The notes beneath the pieces were generated by a model that saw only the letters and a program-made list of their open reading frames with translations, was not told where the DNA came from and did no database searches. A stretch of 64,000 nt of DNA, from the NCBI GenBank assembly GCA_900542265.1, contig UQML01000002.1, positions 37,888 to 101,887 on the forward strand, written 5' to 3'. Numbering within the stretch: position 1 is the stretch's first letter; every line of letters starts with the position of its first letter. This DNA comes from an uncultured Eggerthella sp. (GTDB taxonomy: Bacteria; Actinomycetota; Coriobacteriia; Coriobacteriales; Eggerthellaceae). A program made the position numbers and the translations under genes. Positions 1 through 9,376 of this stretch are shown here, piece after piece.

Positions 1-726
1 TGCGATAGTCTTTCTGCTGATGAGGCAGACAACCTTCAGCAAAAGACAGGTATTCCCTTTGTATGTCTTGACCAACCAGAAACCATGTTTGATATGAAGT
101 ATTACGATAACCTTGAATTTTTGGGCAACGTCCTTAAAAAAGAAGAGCGCGCCAGTGACGTTATCACCTACATCAAAAATATTGAGCAGGATTTAATGGA
201 CAAAAGTGCTGCTTCTGAAAAAGCCAATACCGTTACTGCCTATGCTGCTGGCATTAGTTTTCGTGGTGGTCATGGCTTTGATGGTACTGAAGCCAACTTC
301 CAGCCCTTTACCGCATGTGATGTTACCAACATTGCTAACGACAAAGGATCCACGGGCGCTTACACTATTGATCTTGAATCCGTTTCGAACGCTCAACCTG
401 ACTACATCTTTATGGATTGCAGTAATTTGAGCCTCATCGCCGAAGATTATCATAATAATCCAAGCTACTTTAATGCCCTTGATGCCGTTAAAGCAGGAAA
501 CACCTATTCGCTTATCCCCTACCGCTTCTATTCCACCAACGTGGAGCTTGCCCTAGCTGACTGCTATCAGGTTGGCGCAACGGTCTACCCCGATACATTT
601 ACTGATGCAAACCCCACTGATAAGCTCAACGAGATTAGTGAATTTTTCTTAGGCGCCAAGCTTTCAGATGAGCTGGCTGCGCACGGCTATGAATTTACTC
701 AACTTGATATTGCCACGATGGCATAG
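1..726 (+). CDS. ABC transporter substrate-binding protein, 5' end missing
   Basis: The reading frame is open from base 1, so the N-terminus and any lipoprotein signal lie outside the window. About 241 residues remain. They look like the C-terminal two thirds of a FecB/BtuF-type (periplasmic-binding-protein-2) receptor: a lobe starting near a conserved LDQPET-like stretch, a long connecting helix, and a final domain with PDYIFMD and a stretch before the C-terminal helix (SEFFLGAKL) typical of siderophore, haem or cobalamin receptors. It would capture the chelate outside the membrane for the permease and ATPase encoded at 1672-3720. Those genes are on the other strand with a methyltransferase between, so the transporter locus is split and convergent. 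The substrate cannot be told from sequence. Confidence 0.8.
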   Translation, partial: CDSLSADEADNLQQKTGIPFVCLDQPETMFDMKYYDNLEFLGNVLKKEERASDVITYIKNIEQDLMDKSAASEKANTVTAYAAGISFRGGHGFDGTEANFQPFTACDVTNIANDKGSTGAYTIDLESVSNAQPDYIFMDCSNLSLIAEDYHNNPSYFNALDAVKAGNTYSLIPYRFYSTNVELALADCYQVGATVYPDTFTDANPTDKLNEISEFFLGAKLSDELAAHGYEFTQLDIATMA

Positions 727-762
727 TTTTTTTGATACTTGATAGATGCTTGATATCGAGGT

Positions 763-793
763 GTAACTGCTTACCTAATGGATAAGCAGTTAC
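763..793. terminator. Inverted repeat between convergent genes, possible bidirectional terminator
   Basis: A perfect 11-base dyad, GTAACTGCTTA (763-773) and TAAGCAGTTAC (783-793), lies between the receptor gene and the methyltransferase and overlaps the methyltransferase stop codon. The stem could stop transcripts from both sides. There is no clear run of T after it on either strand, so it is not a textbook intrinsic terminator. Confidence 0.4.
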
Positions 794-1605
794 ATGTGCC
801 AACCCATCATAACAACAGTGGTCTCAATACGCTCATACACCACATCGTCCTCCGCAAGTAAGGTAAGGTAATCATTAACCCATGCCTTTTGCTTAGACGT
901 GAGATCTGTTGCTACCAAGTGATTGGAATAGATTTCTTTTGCATCAGCAAGCGTGCGCTTATCAATCCATACATCATCGTAGTGTTCAACACGTGGCGTC
1001 TTTCCAGATAGCCAGGCAAGCGCAAAGGTGTAGAGACAATTCTCGTCACGTTTATCACGCGTAGAGGTAATGCCAAGGCGATGCCGCAATTCTTGCAAGA
1101 CAAAATCATTACGGCGCGCGGGGATAGCAACGTAGCACCATGTATTAGCAAGCTTCATCATTTTCTGGAAAGCTGCACCGCTACTCAGTGCTGGCGTAAA
1201 GTGAGCAAACACAATATCAAATGGTCCATCAGCAACGTCATCAAAGGTACATGTAGTAAAGTCGTCGCAGATAAACGAAACATTCTCTACCTGTTCAGCC
1301 TCGGCACGAGCACACGCCGCTTCAATCATTTTGGGCGATAGGTCACATCCCACTACCCGTTTGACGTAGGGCGCAAGCGCAATACTATAACCACCCGCAC
1401 CACATCCAATATCAAGCACAGTCATCTGAACAGCGTTTCCCGCAAGAAGCCCCACCTCAGCATCCATAAACTGAAGGAATGGATCCTGCTCAAACAAAGG
1501 GATTGGTTGCTCTGCGTAACCTGCAGCAGCTTCATCCCACACCTCAACTTGAGAAAAGCCGTTTTTTGATGTACCCCATCGCCTTATAATATCTTGTTCA
1601 TCCAT
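790..1605 (-). CDS. Class I SAM-dependent methyltransferase
   Basis: A 271-residue protein with a Rossmann methyltransferase core. Motif I (VLDIGCGAGGYSIAL) sits near residue 65, followed by an acidic residue binding the ribose (VVGCDLS), then the FDIVFAHF motif IV region. The ATG is preceded by AGGGAG at good spacing. The N-terminus (RRWGTSKNGFSQVEVWDEAA) and the family resemblance suggest a small-molecule methyltransferase of the UbiE/metallothiol type. The acceptor is unknown. It sits inside a split metal-chelate uptake locus, which may point to a role with that ligand, but this is only inference from neighbours. Confidence 0.75.
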   Translation of the reverse strand: MDEQDIIRRWGTSKNGFSQVEVWDEAAAGYAEQPIPLFEQDPFLQFMDAEVGLLAGNAVQMTVLDIGCGAGGYSIALAPYVKRVVGCDLSPKMIEAACARAEAEQVENVSFICDDFTTCTFDDVADGPFDIVFAHFTPALSSGAAFQKMMKLANTWCYVAIPARRNDFVLQELRHRLGITSTRDKRDENCLYTFALAWLSGKTPRVEHYDDVWIDKRTLADAKEIYSNHLVATDLTSKQKAWVNDYLTLLAEDDVVYERIETTVVMMGWHM

Positions 1606-1671
1606 TGAGGAACTCCCTGCAAACTTTTTAAAACTTCTTGCAAAGCCTGCCTAAAGAATGCCTAAACATGC

Positions 1672-2643
1672 CTATACAGATATGTCAGGAACAGCAATGG
1701 GCACCCCGTCAATCTCGATGATCTTAAATGGTGTCCCATATGTTTGCGAAAGCGCCTTGTCTGTTACGACCGTTTTGTCGCCTGATGCCACAACATCGCC
1801 GCCTGACATCAGTATAAAGCGATCACAAAAACGCAAAGCTAGATTGATGTCGTGAAGCACGAGCACGGTGGCCAAACCACTAAGGTGCGTGATGCGGCGA
1901 ATTACCCTCAATACTTCAAGTTGGTTTTTAGGATCAAGAGCGCTCGTTGGTTCATCAAGAATAAGAATGTGCGGTTCTTGCGCAAGGGCTCGAGCAATAA
2001 AGACCTTTTGACGCTCGCCTCCGGAAAGCTCATCACAAAACCGCTCACTAAAGGCTTCAAGCTCCAAGTCAAGCAAGGCTTGACTGACTACTTCCCTATC
2101 AATGGGACGCAACGTCCAAGAAATGTGTGGCTTGCGGCCTAAGAGCACTTCATCGTACACACTCAAATGCGGCACGCGTTGCTGTTGGGCAACATAGGCA
2201 ATGCGCTTAGCCACTTGCTTGCGATTCAGCTCACCCATATTTTGCCCATCAATATATACCGTGCCTACCTCAGGCTCGGTAATCCCCGCGAGCAAATCAA
2301 GAAGCGTTGATTTTCCCGCACCATTGTTACCCAAAATAGCAAGCATCGACCCCGGGTATGCCTCAAGAGAAAGCTTTTCAAATACAGGCTTTGTTTGTTT
2401 GGGATAGGTATAGGTTAGCTCTTGGGCGCGTAGCGGCGGATCGACCTTGGCGAGCGTCTCATGCGAATGCTCAGGGATAGCATCAGCAGCATGACTCTCC
2501 ACATGCGGATCAAACACAATCTCGTCGGCGAGCGATTCTGAATGCTCATGCGCTACTTCTCCACCAACATGGGTGTGGTAGTGGCTATGGATTGTCCCAT
2601 CGGCATGCTCGTGTACATGCGCGTGCGTAAATGGTTCGGACAT
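1672..2643 (-). CDS. ABC transporter ATP-binding protein with His-rich N-terminus (FecE/BtuD-like)
   Basis: A 323-residue ATPase of the iron-chelate/cobalamin importer type. It has Walker A (GNNGAGKST), Q-loop (AYVAQQQRVPH), signature LSGGERQK, Walker B with D-loop (ILILDEPTSALD) and the switch His (LVLHDINLA). The core starts only near residue 70. Before it lies an added segment with about 14 His in the first 62 residues, many as HxH pairs, which should bind divalent metal ions such as nickel, zinc or cobalt. The start has GGAGG six bases upstream, inside the end of the permease gene. It follows the permease by three bases, so they are co-transcribed and should form one complex on the inner face of the membrane. 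Confidence 0.88.
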   Translation of the reverse strand: MSEPFTHAHVHEHADGTIHSHYHTHVGGEVAHEHSESLADEIVFDPHVESHAADAIPEHSHETLAKVDPPLRAQELTYTYPKQTKPVFEKLSLEAYPGSMLAILGNNGAGKSTLLDLLAGITEPEVGTVYIDGQNMGELNRKQVAKRIAYVAQQQRVPHLSVYDEVLLGRKPHISWTLRPIDREVVSQALLDLELEAFSERFCDELSGGERQKVFIARALAQEPHILILDEPTSALDPKNQLEVLRVIRRITHLSGLATVLVLHDINLALRFCDRFILMSGGDVVASGDKTVVTDKALSQTYGTPFKIIEIDGVPIAVPDISV

Positions 2644-2646
2644 ACG

Positions 2647-3720
2647 CTACCTCCGATACCCACGATAGAGCAGATACAAAAACAGTGGAGCGCCCAAAAA
2701 TGACGTGATAGCACCGATAGGTAAAATAATGGGAGAAATAATCATACGGGCGATAAGGTCGCTCGCAAGCATGATCACTGATCCTAGCACGAGAGATGCA
2801 GGCAAAAGATAGCGATAATCATTACCAACAATGCGTCGAGCAATGTGTGGCGCAATCAAACCAATAAAGTTAATGAGACCAACAAACGACACCATAGCCG
2901 CTGCCATAATAGAGGCAAACAATACACCTAACACACGCACGCGGTCAACGCTAACACCTAAGCCGCCAGCTACATGGCCACCATTTTGAAGGGCATTATA
3001 ATTCCAGCGGTTTGCAAAAAAATAAACCGCACAAATACAACCCACCACAAACATGAATCCCATTTGAGGCCAGGTTGCACGCCCAAGATCACCGAACTGC
3101 CAAAACATAACTTTGGCAAGCTCAACGTCTTCGGCAAAGTATTGGATGATAGTTGACCCTCCCGCCCAAAGAGCAGAAAGTGCCACACCAACCAATATGA
3201 TGCTCTCAGGACGCAAAAGCCCCATGCGCGAAAACGCGAGCACAACAAGGCTAGAAATCATGGCACCAACAAATGCAAAGAGAGCAGTCATTCCCATATT
3301 GACTGTTGCCGTTGTTCCGGTAAGTGCGGGAATAATAATAAGGATGGCAAAGGTAGCACCAAAGCCAGCGCCTTGTGAAATGCCTACGGTGGAAGAAGAA
3401 GCAAGCGGGTTTTCAAGCACGCTTTGCAAGACCGCACCTGCGAGCGCTAATCCCGCTCCTGAGATAAGCGCACATACCACACGTGGCAGACGAATTCCTT
3501 GTACAGCGGCTATATCGCTCGGTGAACCTTGCCCAAAAAGCGCTGCCAAACTCGTCGGGATATCAAGAGAAGAAGCACCACAGGCTAGCGCAACTGCCGC
3601 GGTCACAAGCAACACCAGCACGAGTACACCGATGCGTACCATATTGCGACGTTCAAGGTGTTTTTGGCTCGCTGTTATAGCTTTTGCTCGGCCTTGAAGC
3701 GTGTGATCTGCGGCGTGCAT
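2647..3720 (-). CDS. FecCD-family ABC transporter permease
   Basis: A 357-residue membrane protein with about nine to ten hydrophobic segments and the FecCD/BtuC pattern: an N-terminal helix after a short basic tail (about residues 29-48), the IRLPRVVCALISGAGLALAG loop, and FVGLINFIGLIAPHIAR near the C-terminus, the region that contacts the ATPase. It should form the homodimeric channel for a metal chelate. AAGG lies seven bases before the ATG. It is transcribed after the FmdE-like gene (nine-base gap) and directly before the ATPase. Confidence 0.88.
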   Translation of the reverse strand: MHAADHTLQGRAKAITASQKHLERRNMVRIGVLVLVLLVTAAVALACGASSLDIPTSLAALFGQGSPSDIAAVQGIRLPRVVCALISGAGLALAGAVLQSVLENPLASSSTVGISQGAGFGATFAILIIIPALTGTTATVNMGMTALFAFVGAMISSLVVLAFSRMGLLRPESIILVGVALSALWAGGSTIIQYFAEDVELAKVMFWQFGDLGRATWPQMGFMFVVGCICAVYFFANRWNYNALQNGGHVAGGLGVSVDRVRVLGVLFASIMAAAMVSFVGLINFIGLIAPHIARRIVGNDYRYLLPASLVLGSVIMLASDLIARMIISPIILPIGAITSFLGAPLFLYLLYRGYRR

Positions 3721-3729
3721 AGCGCGACC

Positions 3730-4323
3730 TTAAAATCCTTCACGATCATACGCGTCATAGCAATCAAGACAAACTGGTTTGCCCTCATGCAAGCGAAGCG
3801 CATATTCAGCCGTTAACTCACCGCAAACTGAACAGATTTCTGAAGCAAAATGACGTGCTGGCTCAGGCAAAGTCCAACGAGGTTCTTTGATCTCAAAAAG
3901 TTCAGTATAGGGTGTTTCTACAAGATAGGCTTTAAACTCATCGCGCGTCATACCTTGTCCTAGATCAGGTTTTAAGTAAAGACGTACTGCTTTGCCGGTA
4001 TCACGCGTATAGAAAGAAAATGCCATTTTGCCGCGCAAACGCGGAATTAAGTTAGCTTTCCCGTACGTGCAGCCTAATAAACTTTGAATAGCATCAACAC
4101 AGCAGGCGTCGTTTTCGGTGATACAAACAAGCTCTTCATCAATTGCCGGAAGCGTTTGCGCATCAAGATCAAACTCCGCAATGACCGCCTCACATGCTTT
4201 ATACCCAATAGCAAGTCCGGGGCATTCGTGTCCATGAAAAGCAACTGCTTTGTCCCAAAAACTACGATCAAGTAAAGTTGTTAACGTTGTATCAGATGAA
4301 AAAGGAGTTGTGTTAGATGGCAT
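3730..4323 (-). CDS. FmdE family protein with C-terminal zinc ribbon
   Basis: The first part matches the FmdE fold: FHGHECPGLAIGYKA with conserved His and Cys, then ITENDACCVDAIQSLLGCT and GKMAFSFYTRDTGKA. The last about 35 residues hold a CxxC...CxxC zinc ribbon (CSVCGE, PVCLDCYD). FmdE proteins are named after a subunit linked to molybdenum or tungsten formylmethanofuran dehydrogenase; most bacterial copies sit with metal importers and their exact job is unknown. The start chosen (197 residues) has AAGGAAG seven bases upstream; an upstream ATG at 4401 would add 26 residues but would overlap a hairpin. It heads the operon with the permease and ATPase. Confidence 0.8.
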   Translation of the reverse strand: MPSNTTPFSSDTTLTTLLDRSFWDKAVAFHGHECPGLAIGYKACEAVIAEFDLDAQTLPAIDEELVCITENDACCVDAIQSLLGCTYGKANLIPRLRGKMAFSFYTRDTGKAVRLYLKPDLGQGMTRDEFKAYLVETPYTELFEIKEPRWTLPEPARHFASEICSVCGELTAEYALRLHEGKPVCLDCYDAYDREGF

Positions 4324-4366
4324 TGTTATCTTCCTTAAATTCGTAACACCATCTATCCTAGGGTAG

Positions 4367-4413
4367 TTCCGCTGCCGATATGCAGAAAAAGCTCTACTCA
4401 TCGGCAGGCGGAA
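4367..4413. other. Strong stem-loop between metG and the FmdE operon
   Basis: The arms are 4367-4379 (TTCCGCTGCCGAT) and 4400-4413 (ATCGGCAGGCGGAA), a 13-base-pair stem with one bulged base and a 20-base loop. On the minus strand it lies just after the metG stop codon and about 45 bases before the FmdE start. It could end metG transcripts or act as a leader element for the FmdE-permease-ATPase genes. It lacks a T run on the minus strand. Confidence 0.5.
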
Positions 4414-4416
4414 ATG

Positions 4417-6465
4417 TTATTTCTTTTTCTTGTCTTTGATCTGCGTGGGATGGAGCTTGAAAAAGTCTGTCCTTGGCGGCAATTCACGTACACGATGACG
4501 TCCTTCGGAAAGTTCATGAGCATTACACAACTCATCCATCGAGGTAAAGTCATAATTCCAGCTAAAGAACTCATCGAAATCAAAGTTCAGATAATCACAA
4601 ATGCGCTCACATGCTGCCGGCACGATAGGATGCATTAAAAGCGTAGCAATACGCAGCATAAAGAAGGTATCAAGCAGCGTCTGGCGACGTTTTTCCTGAT
4701 CATCATCTTGCTCAGCAATACGCGTATTGTCGGTCCAATATTTATTAACATCACGAATAAAGGTATCCATGAGAGTCATAACAGAATGGAGCTCGACTTT
4801 ATACATCAAATGGTCATACCGCGCGAGCACCCGATCGGTCATCTCGAGAACCTCATCAGTAACTTTTCCGAGTGGCATATATCCATCAAAGTATTTATAC
4901 GCTGCATACAAACAGCTGCGCGGAATACGATTGAACACTTTAGCGAGCATTGTTCCTTCTTTGAGCGCTGGATCAGCCACCCGCGGATCATCGCGTTTTA
5001 CAGGATCAGTCTCAAATACTTTAGGTTTAAAGCCAACAGATTTCTGATCGAGTGCCAACGCCAAGAAATGAGCACGCAACTGCTCAGGCGTGTAATAATC
5101 TAAAAGTTCAGCAGCACTCGGTGGTTTTACAGCACCTGACGATGAGGCTTTCTTATCCCCAAATAGAATGTGATGATTAGCAACCAGTTTAGTCTGCTGC
5201 AAAAATCCATTGGGAGCATCCTCAACCACGGGTTGCTTGTCTTGCAAAGCAGCAAATAAAGCTGGCTGCGCAACACCATAAAAGTAAAGATTATCTTGAC
5301 CAATAAACTGATAGACAGTTGCGTCTTTATCGCACCAGAATTTACGCCACTCCCCACGAGGACAACCATGGAGATCTTTGCAGGCAACCGTAAACGAGAT
5401 GGGGGCCCACAAGCTCTCAGGCCAGCACCAAAAAGTCAACCCTTTAACTCCATCAATCTCAGGAACGGGAACGCCCCAGCTCACATTGCCTGAAATTCGA
5501 AATGGCACAAGGGCTTTCCCTGTTCTAAATTGAATACCTGCTTCTCCCAAAACAGAACGCGCCTTATCACGCTCTTCAAGGGAGGGAAATTCAATCTCAA
5601 AGCTCTGCTTACCTTTTTCAGGCGCACGATAGACATGAGCAGGAAGTGCATCAGCAACACTAAGGTATGCCTCATAGAAATCCTGTTTGATATAAATAAT
5701 AGGAGGAACAAGAAATTCCCCAATAGTTTTAGGCACCAATGCTCTAACTTGAGGATCTTTTTCTTGAGCTTTTTCGTAGTCAGAAACAATATATGACAGG
5801 TCAGGAAGATCAAAATACCAGTTGCTCACCTTGCGCATTTCCGGCTTAACACCAGTGATGCTCGAAATAGGGTTAATCAGATCCTCCGGCTCATACTGAT
5901 GACCCATATCACATTCATCAGCATACCCCTTCTCACCCTTGCAACCTTGAACAGGACAACGCCCCACAACCTGACGGCCATTCAAAAACATCTCAGCTTC
6001 AGGGTCATAGAACTGCAGGGTTGATTCCAAATGGAGATAGCCTTTTTTGTATAAATGTTCAACGATGCGCTGCGAAACAACTTGATGCACTTCACCAGCA
6101 TGGCCAAAGCCAGAACCCGCAAACAAGTCAAGTGAAATATCGTAAGCCTCAAGCGTTTCTGCTTGACGGTTGTGATTACGCTCAACATATTCTTCAATAG
6201 TGCCTTCGAATGTTCCCGCCTCGACTTCTTTGCGGTACCCCTCCTCAATCGGAGAGCCATAACAGTCAGTACCGGAAACAAAAATGACATTATCTTTACC
6301 AATACGATCACGCAAAAAACGTGCAAAGCAATCAGCAGGAACAAAAACACCACCAACATGACCAAAGTGCAAATTCTTGTTTCCGTAAGGCATGCCAGCC
6401 GTTACAACGGCACGCTTTGGCCAAGGCGCTGGTGCACTTTTACTGAGCGATGGATTGTGTGGCAT
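4417..6465 (-). CDS. metG: Methionyl-tRNA synthetase, divergent signature motifs
   Basis: A 682-residue class I synthetase that charges tRNA-Met. The catalytic fold is clear: the HIGH site is HFGH in GMPYGNKNLHFGHVGG, then VSGTDCYGSPIEE, a zinc knuckle (CPVQGCKG...DECDMGH), and SWGVPVPE. The second signature, normally KMSKS, reads KKASSSGAV, so the usual lysine pattern is changed. There is also extra sequence before the SWGVP block. The C-terminus ends in a lysine run with no obvious tRNA-binding EMAP domain. The second ATG is used as start because GGAGG lies eight bases before it; the upstream ATG overlaps that site. It overlaps the sppA end by 26 bases, suggesting coupling. Confidence 0.82.
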   Translation of the reverse strand: MPHNPSLSKSAPAPWPKRAVVTAGMPYGNKNLHFGHVGGVFVPADCFARFLRDRIGKDNVIFVSGTDCYGSPIEEGYRKEVEAGTFEGTIEEYVERNHNRQAETLEAYDISLDLFAGSGFGHAGEVHQVVSQRIVEHLYKKGYLHLESTLQFYDPEAEMFLNGRQVVGRCPVQGCKGEKGYADECDMGHQYEPEDLINPISSITGVKPEMRKVSNWYFDLPDLSYIVSDYEKAQEKDPQVRALVPKTIGEFLVPPIIYIKQDFYEAYLSVADALPAHVYRAPEKGKQSFEIEFPSLEERDKARSVLGEAGIQFRTGKALVPFRISGNVSWGVPVPEIDGVKGLTFWCWPESLWAPISFTVACKDLHGCPRGEWRKFWCDKDATVYQFIGQDNLYFYGVAQPALFAALQDKQPVVEDAPNGFLQQTKLVANHHILFGDKKASSSGAVKPPSAAELLDYYTPEQLRAHFLALALDQKSVGFKPKVFETDPVKRDDPRVADPALKEGTMLAKVFNRIPRSCLYAAYKYFDGYMPLGKVTDEVLEMTDRVLARYDHLMYKVELHSVMTLMDTFIRDVNKYWTDNTRIAEQDDDQEKRRQTLLDTFFMLRIATLLMHPIVPAACERICDYLNFDFDEFFSWNYDFTSMDELCNAHELSEGRHRVRELPPRTDFFKLHPTQIKDKKKK

Positions 6466-7441
6466 ATGGCGTTCCTCCATTCTTAGTTAACGCCCCAACT
6501 GACGAATCAGTTTTAGCAAATAAATCAAGTATGCTCCAGTCATTGGAGTTGGATAATGATTGTATAGAATACGATGAGGCTCCAACTAATGAAGCAGCTT
6601 TATTGCAAGCATCTTCAAAGGTTCCAATCTCATCAACAAGACCGTTTTCTAATCCATCAAGACCAGTAAAAGGCATACCCGTAGCCAGTTTGCGCACCTC
6701 TTCTACAGGCATATCGCGCCCTTCAGAAACCGAGGTGATAAATGTCTCATTAATCTGATTGACCAAATCCTGATAGTATGCAATCTCTTCTGGGGTCAAC
6801 GGGCGAGTACCATAGCTTGAATCTTTTGATTCTGCACTTGCAATATTGGTTACCTCTACACCTAACGTTGTCAAAAGACCTGAGTAATCAATAAGCTGCA
6901 TGACCGTTCCAATAGCGCCCACGCTTGATGCCTGGTTAGCAACAATCCAATCAGTTTGCGATGAGATTAAATAGGCAGCAGAAGCGTTGGTGGAACCGGT
7001 CGATACCACAATGGGCTTAGAGAAATCTTTGACATAGGTTGCCATTTCTTCTCCAGCCGCTGCAGCCCCTCCTCCTGAATCAACGCGCAATACCACCGCA
7101 TCAATAGAAGGATCATGTTCGGCTTGCTGTAAAAGCGAGCGCAAGCCTTCAGGGGTATTGGCTCCTCCATCGGAACCTATAGTTCCATCCAGCGTAATTA
7201 CTCCAAGTGTACTTGCTGGAGCACTAAGCGCTTTATATACCGCCGACCCTATTACCCCAAGTGCAATCAAAACTGCCACCACAATCGTCACAATAACAAT
7301 GATCTTGTTGCGCTTTGCATTTGGACGCGCATTAGGTGACGTTGCAGAATATGGAGCGCCCGCTGGTACAGGAGCCCCATAGCCATAAGGCGGAACACTA
7401 TCGTAAGAAGAAGACGGGTAGCCTTTGTCTGGTGTAGTCAT
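6440..7441 (-). CDS. sppA: Signal peptide peptidase SppA (S49 serine protease)
   Basis: A 333-residue protein that degrades cleaved signal peptides and perhaps other membrane-protein remnants. A Pro/Tyr-rich cytoplasmic tail of about 45 residues leads into one membrane helix (IIVIVTIVVAVLIALGVIGS). The protease domain has RVDSGGGAAAAGEE, the likely nucleophile Ser in STNASAAYLIS, and the likely base Lys in SAESKDSSYG, matching the Ser-Lys dyad of the short SppA form. The active site faces outside the cell. AAGG lies nine bases before the start. It is downstream of rho and directly upstream of metG. Confidence 0.88.
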   Translation of the reverse strand: MTTPDKGYPSSSYDSVPPYGYGAPVPAGAPYSATSPNARPNAKRNKIIVIVTIVVAVLIALGVIGSAVYKALSAPASTLGVITLDGTIGSDGGANTPEGLRSLLQQAEHDPSIDAVVLRVDSGGGAAAAGEEMATYVKDFSKPIVVSTGSTNASAAYLISSQTDWIVANQASSVGAIGTVMQLIDYSGLLTTLGVEVTNIASAESKDSSYGTRPLTPEEIAYYQDLVNQINETFITSVSEGRDMPVEEVRKLATGMPFTGLDGLENGLVDEIGTFEDACNKAASLVGASSYSIQSLSNSNDWSILDLFAKTDSSVGALTKNGGTPYATQSIAQ

Positions 7442-7465
7442 ACTTTTTGACCTTAGATCCCTAGA

Positions 7466-9376
7466 TTACAGCTCGATCTGCTCATCAGCCTGACGACCCT
7501 GCATCTTCTTTGCAGCACGCATCAAGAATTCTTGATTATCATGGGTTTGACGCAATGAGCGAATCAACATTTCCATCGCACGCTCAGTGTTATTGCGATT
7601 AGCAAGCACACGACGTACCGCCCAAATAAGCGGTGCCTCCTGCTCATTAATCAACAAGTCTTCACGACGCGTGCCAGAAGCAACCGGATCAATTGCAGGG
7701 AATATGCGACGATCAGCCAACTGACGATCAAGCTTAACTTCCATATTGCCCGTACCCTTGAATTCCTCAAAGATAACTTCATCCATCTTGGAGCCAGTCT
7801 CAATCAAAGCAGAGGCCAAGATAGTTAAGCTGCCGCCGTTTTCAATATTGCGAGCAGCGCCTAAGAACTTCTTAGGCGGATAAAGCGCTGTCGAATCAAC
7901 GCCACCGGAAAGAATACGACCCGATGCAGGTTGCACTAAGTTATATGCACGAGCAAGACGCGTAATAGAATCAAGCAAGATGACAACATCTTCCCCATTC
8001 TCAACCAAGCGTTTAGCACGCTCAATAACCATTTCTGCAAGTTGTACGTGATTTTCTGAAGGCATATCAAAAGTCGAAGCCATTACTTCACCTTTAATAG
8101 AACGCTCCATATCCGTAACTTCTTCAGGACGCTCATCTACAAGAAGACACATCAAATGCACTTCAGGATTATTGGCAGCAATAGAGGCAGCAATATCTTT
8201 CAAAATGGTAGTCTTACCGGCTTTTGGTGGAGACACGATCAAGCCACGCTGACCTTTTCCGATAGGCGCACATAAGTCAATAACACGTGCGGTAATGGTT
8301 TGCGCACCATGCTCCATAATAAGGGGCTGGTCAGGAAAAATAGGGGTCATATCCGCAAAACGAGGACGACGCCCCAATTCCTCTAAGGGCACTCCATTGA
8401 CTGAGTCAATTTTTTGCAACGCTGAATACTTCTCATTGGAGCGAGAAGGACGTGTAGAGCCCGCAATTATATCACCTTTGCGTAATCCGTTGCGGCGAAT
8501 TAAAGCAGCACCTACATACACATCATCTTCACTGGGCAAATAACCGCGCGTACGCAAAAAGCCATATCCATCAGCGAGAACATCAAGAACGCCCTCAACG
8601 GAAATAAAACCCTCTGCTTTAACTGCTGCTTCAAGAACTGCATCAATAAGAGCTGCCTTCAGCAATCCTTTATGCTCAACACCAAGCTCATCAGCTTTAG
8701 CACGTAACTCCGTTACTTTAAGCTTCTCTAAATCTTCACGCGTTGTCTGCGGAACAATAGGGTCACGACGATTATTGCGCTGGTTGCGCTTATCGCGCTT
8801 ATCGCGGCGTTCGTGCTTATTATGAGAAGAACGATTTTGATTTTGACGAGGACGAGAAGACTCCCTAGACTCTCTTTCTTCAGTCTTTTCAGTCTTCTCA
8901 TCCTTTTCGGCTTTCTCAGACTTTTCAGTCTTCTCGGATTTATCGAGTTTTTCAGCTTCAGTCTTTTCTGCTTTATGTGTTTCACCTGCCACCGCAGACT
9001 CATCATCTGCTACAGGAGTTGAAGGCTGTTCTGCTGGTGTGTTTTCAGGTGATTGAACCGTTTCATCTGTTTTAGCCGCTGCACGTTTGCGTGTGGTACG
9101 CTTAGGTTTTTCTTCTGCAGGCACAACCGATGCAGAATCAGAAGAAGGAGCCCCTTCTTCTGAAGACACTTCTGTCTTTTTGCGAGTAGTACGTTTTTTT
9201 GGTGCAGGCTTATCTTTATTTTTGTCTGACGCGACTGCCTCTGATGTCGAAGGAGTATTTTCCTGAGTTTCATCAGCGGCTTTTGTTTTACGCGCACGCG
9301 TCGTACGCGGAGGCTTTTTAGGAGCAGCTTGCTCGCCAGCTTCTGCTCCTACAATTTCTTGAGTTTCTTCACTCAT
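7466..9376 (-). CDS. rho: Transcription termination factor Rho
   Basis: A 636-residue hexameric RNA helicase that ends transcription of untranslated RNA. Residues 1 to about 205 are a low-complexity Lys/Glu/Thr-rich insert, as in many actinobacterial Rho proteins, ending in an Arg/Asn-rich patch. Then come the Rho N-terminal domain ([19 protein letters not shown]), the cold-shock RNA-binding fold ([18 protein letters not shown]), and the RecA-type ATPase with Walker A (PPKAGKTT), Walker B ([15 protein letters not shown]) and the secondary RNA-binding Q/R loops. Its ATG overlaps the transaldolase stop codon (ATGA). Confidence 0.95.
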   Translation of the reverse strand: MSEETQEIVGAEAGEQAAPKKPPRTTRARKTKAADETQENTPSTSEAVASDKNKDKPAPKKRTTRKKTEVSSEEGAPSSDSASVVPAEEKPKRTTRKRAAAKTDETVQSPENTPAEQPSTPVADDESAVAGETHKAEKTEAEKLDKSEKTEKSEKAEKDEKTEKTEERESRESSRPRQNQNRSSHNKHERRDKRDKRNQRNNRRDPIVPQTTREDLEKLKVTELRAKADELGVEHKGLLKAALIDAVLEAAVKAEGFISVEGVLDVLADGYGFLRTRGYLPSEDDVYVGAALIRRNGLRKGDIIAGSTRPSRSNEKYSALQKIDSVNGVPLEELGRRPRFADMTPIFPDQPLIMEHGAQTITARVIDLCAPIGKGQRGLIVSPPKAGKTTILKDIAASIAANNPEVHLMCLLVDERPEEVTDMERSIKGEVMASTFDMPSENHVQLAEMVIERAKRLVENGEDVVILLDSITRLARAYNLVQPASGRILSGGVDSTALYPPKKFLGAARNIENGGSLTILASALIETGSKMDEVIFEEFKGTGNMEVKLDRQLADRRIFPAIDPVASGTRREDLLINEQEAPLIWAVRRVLANRNNTERAMEMLIRSLRQTHDNQEFLMRAAKKMQGRQADEQIEL

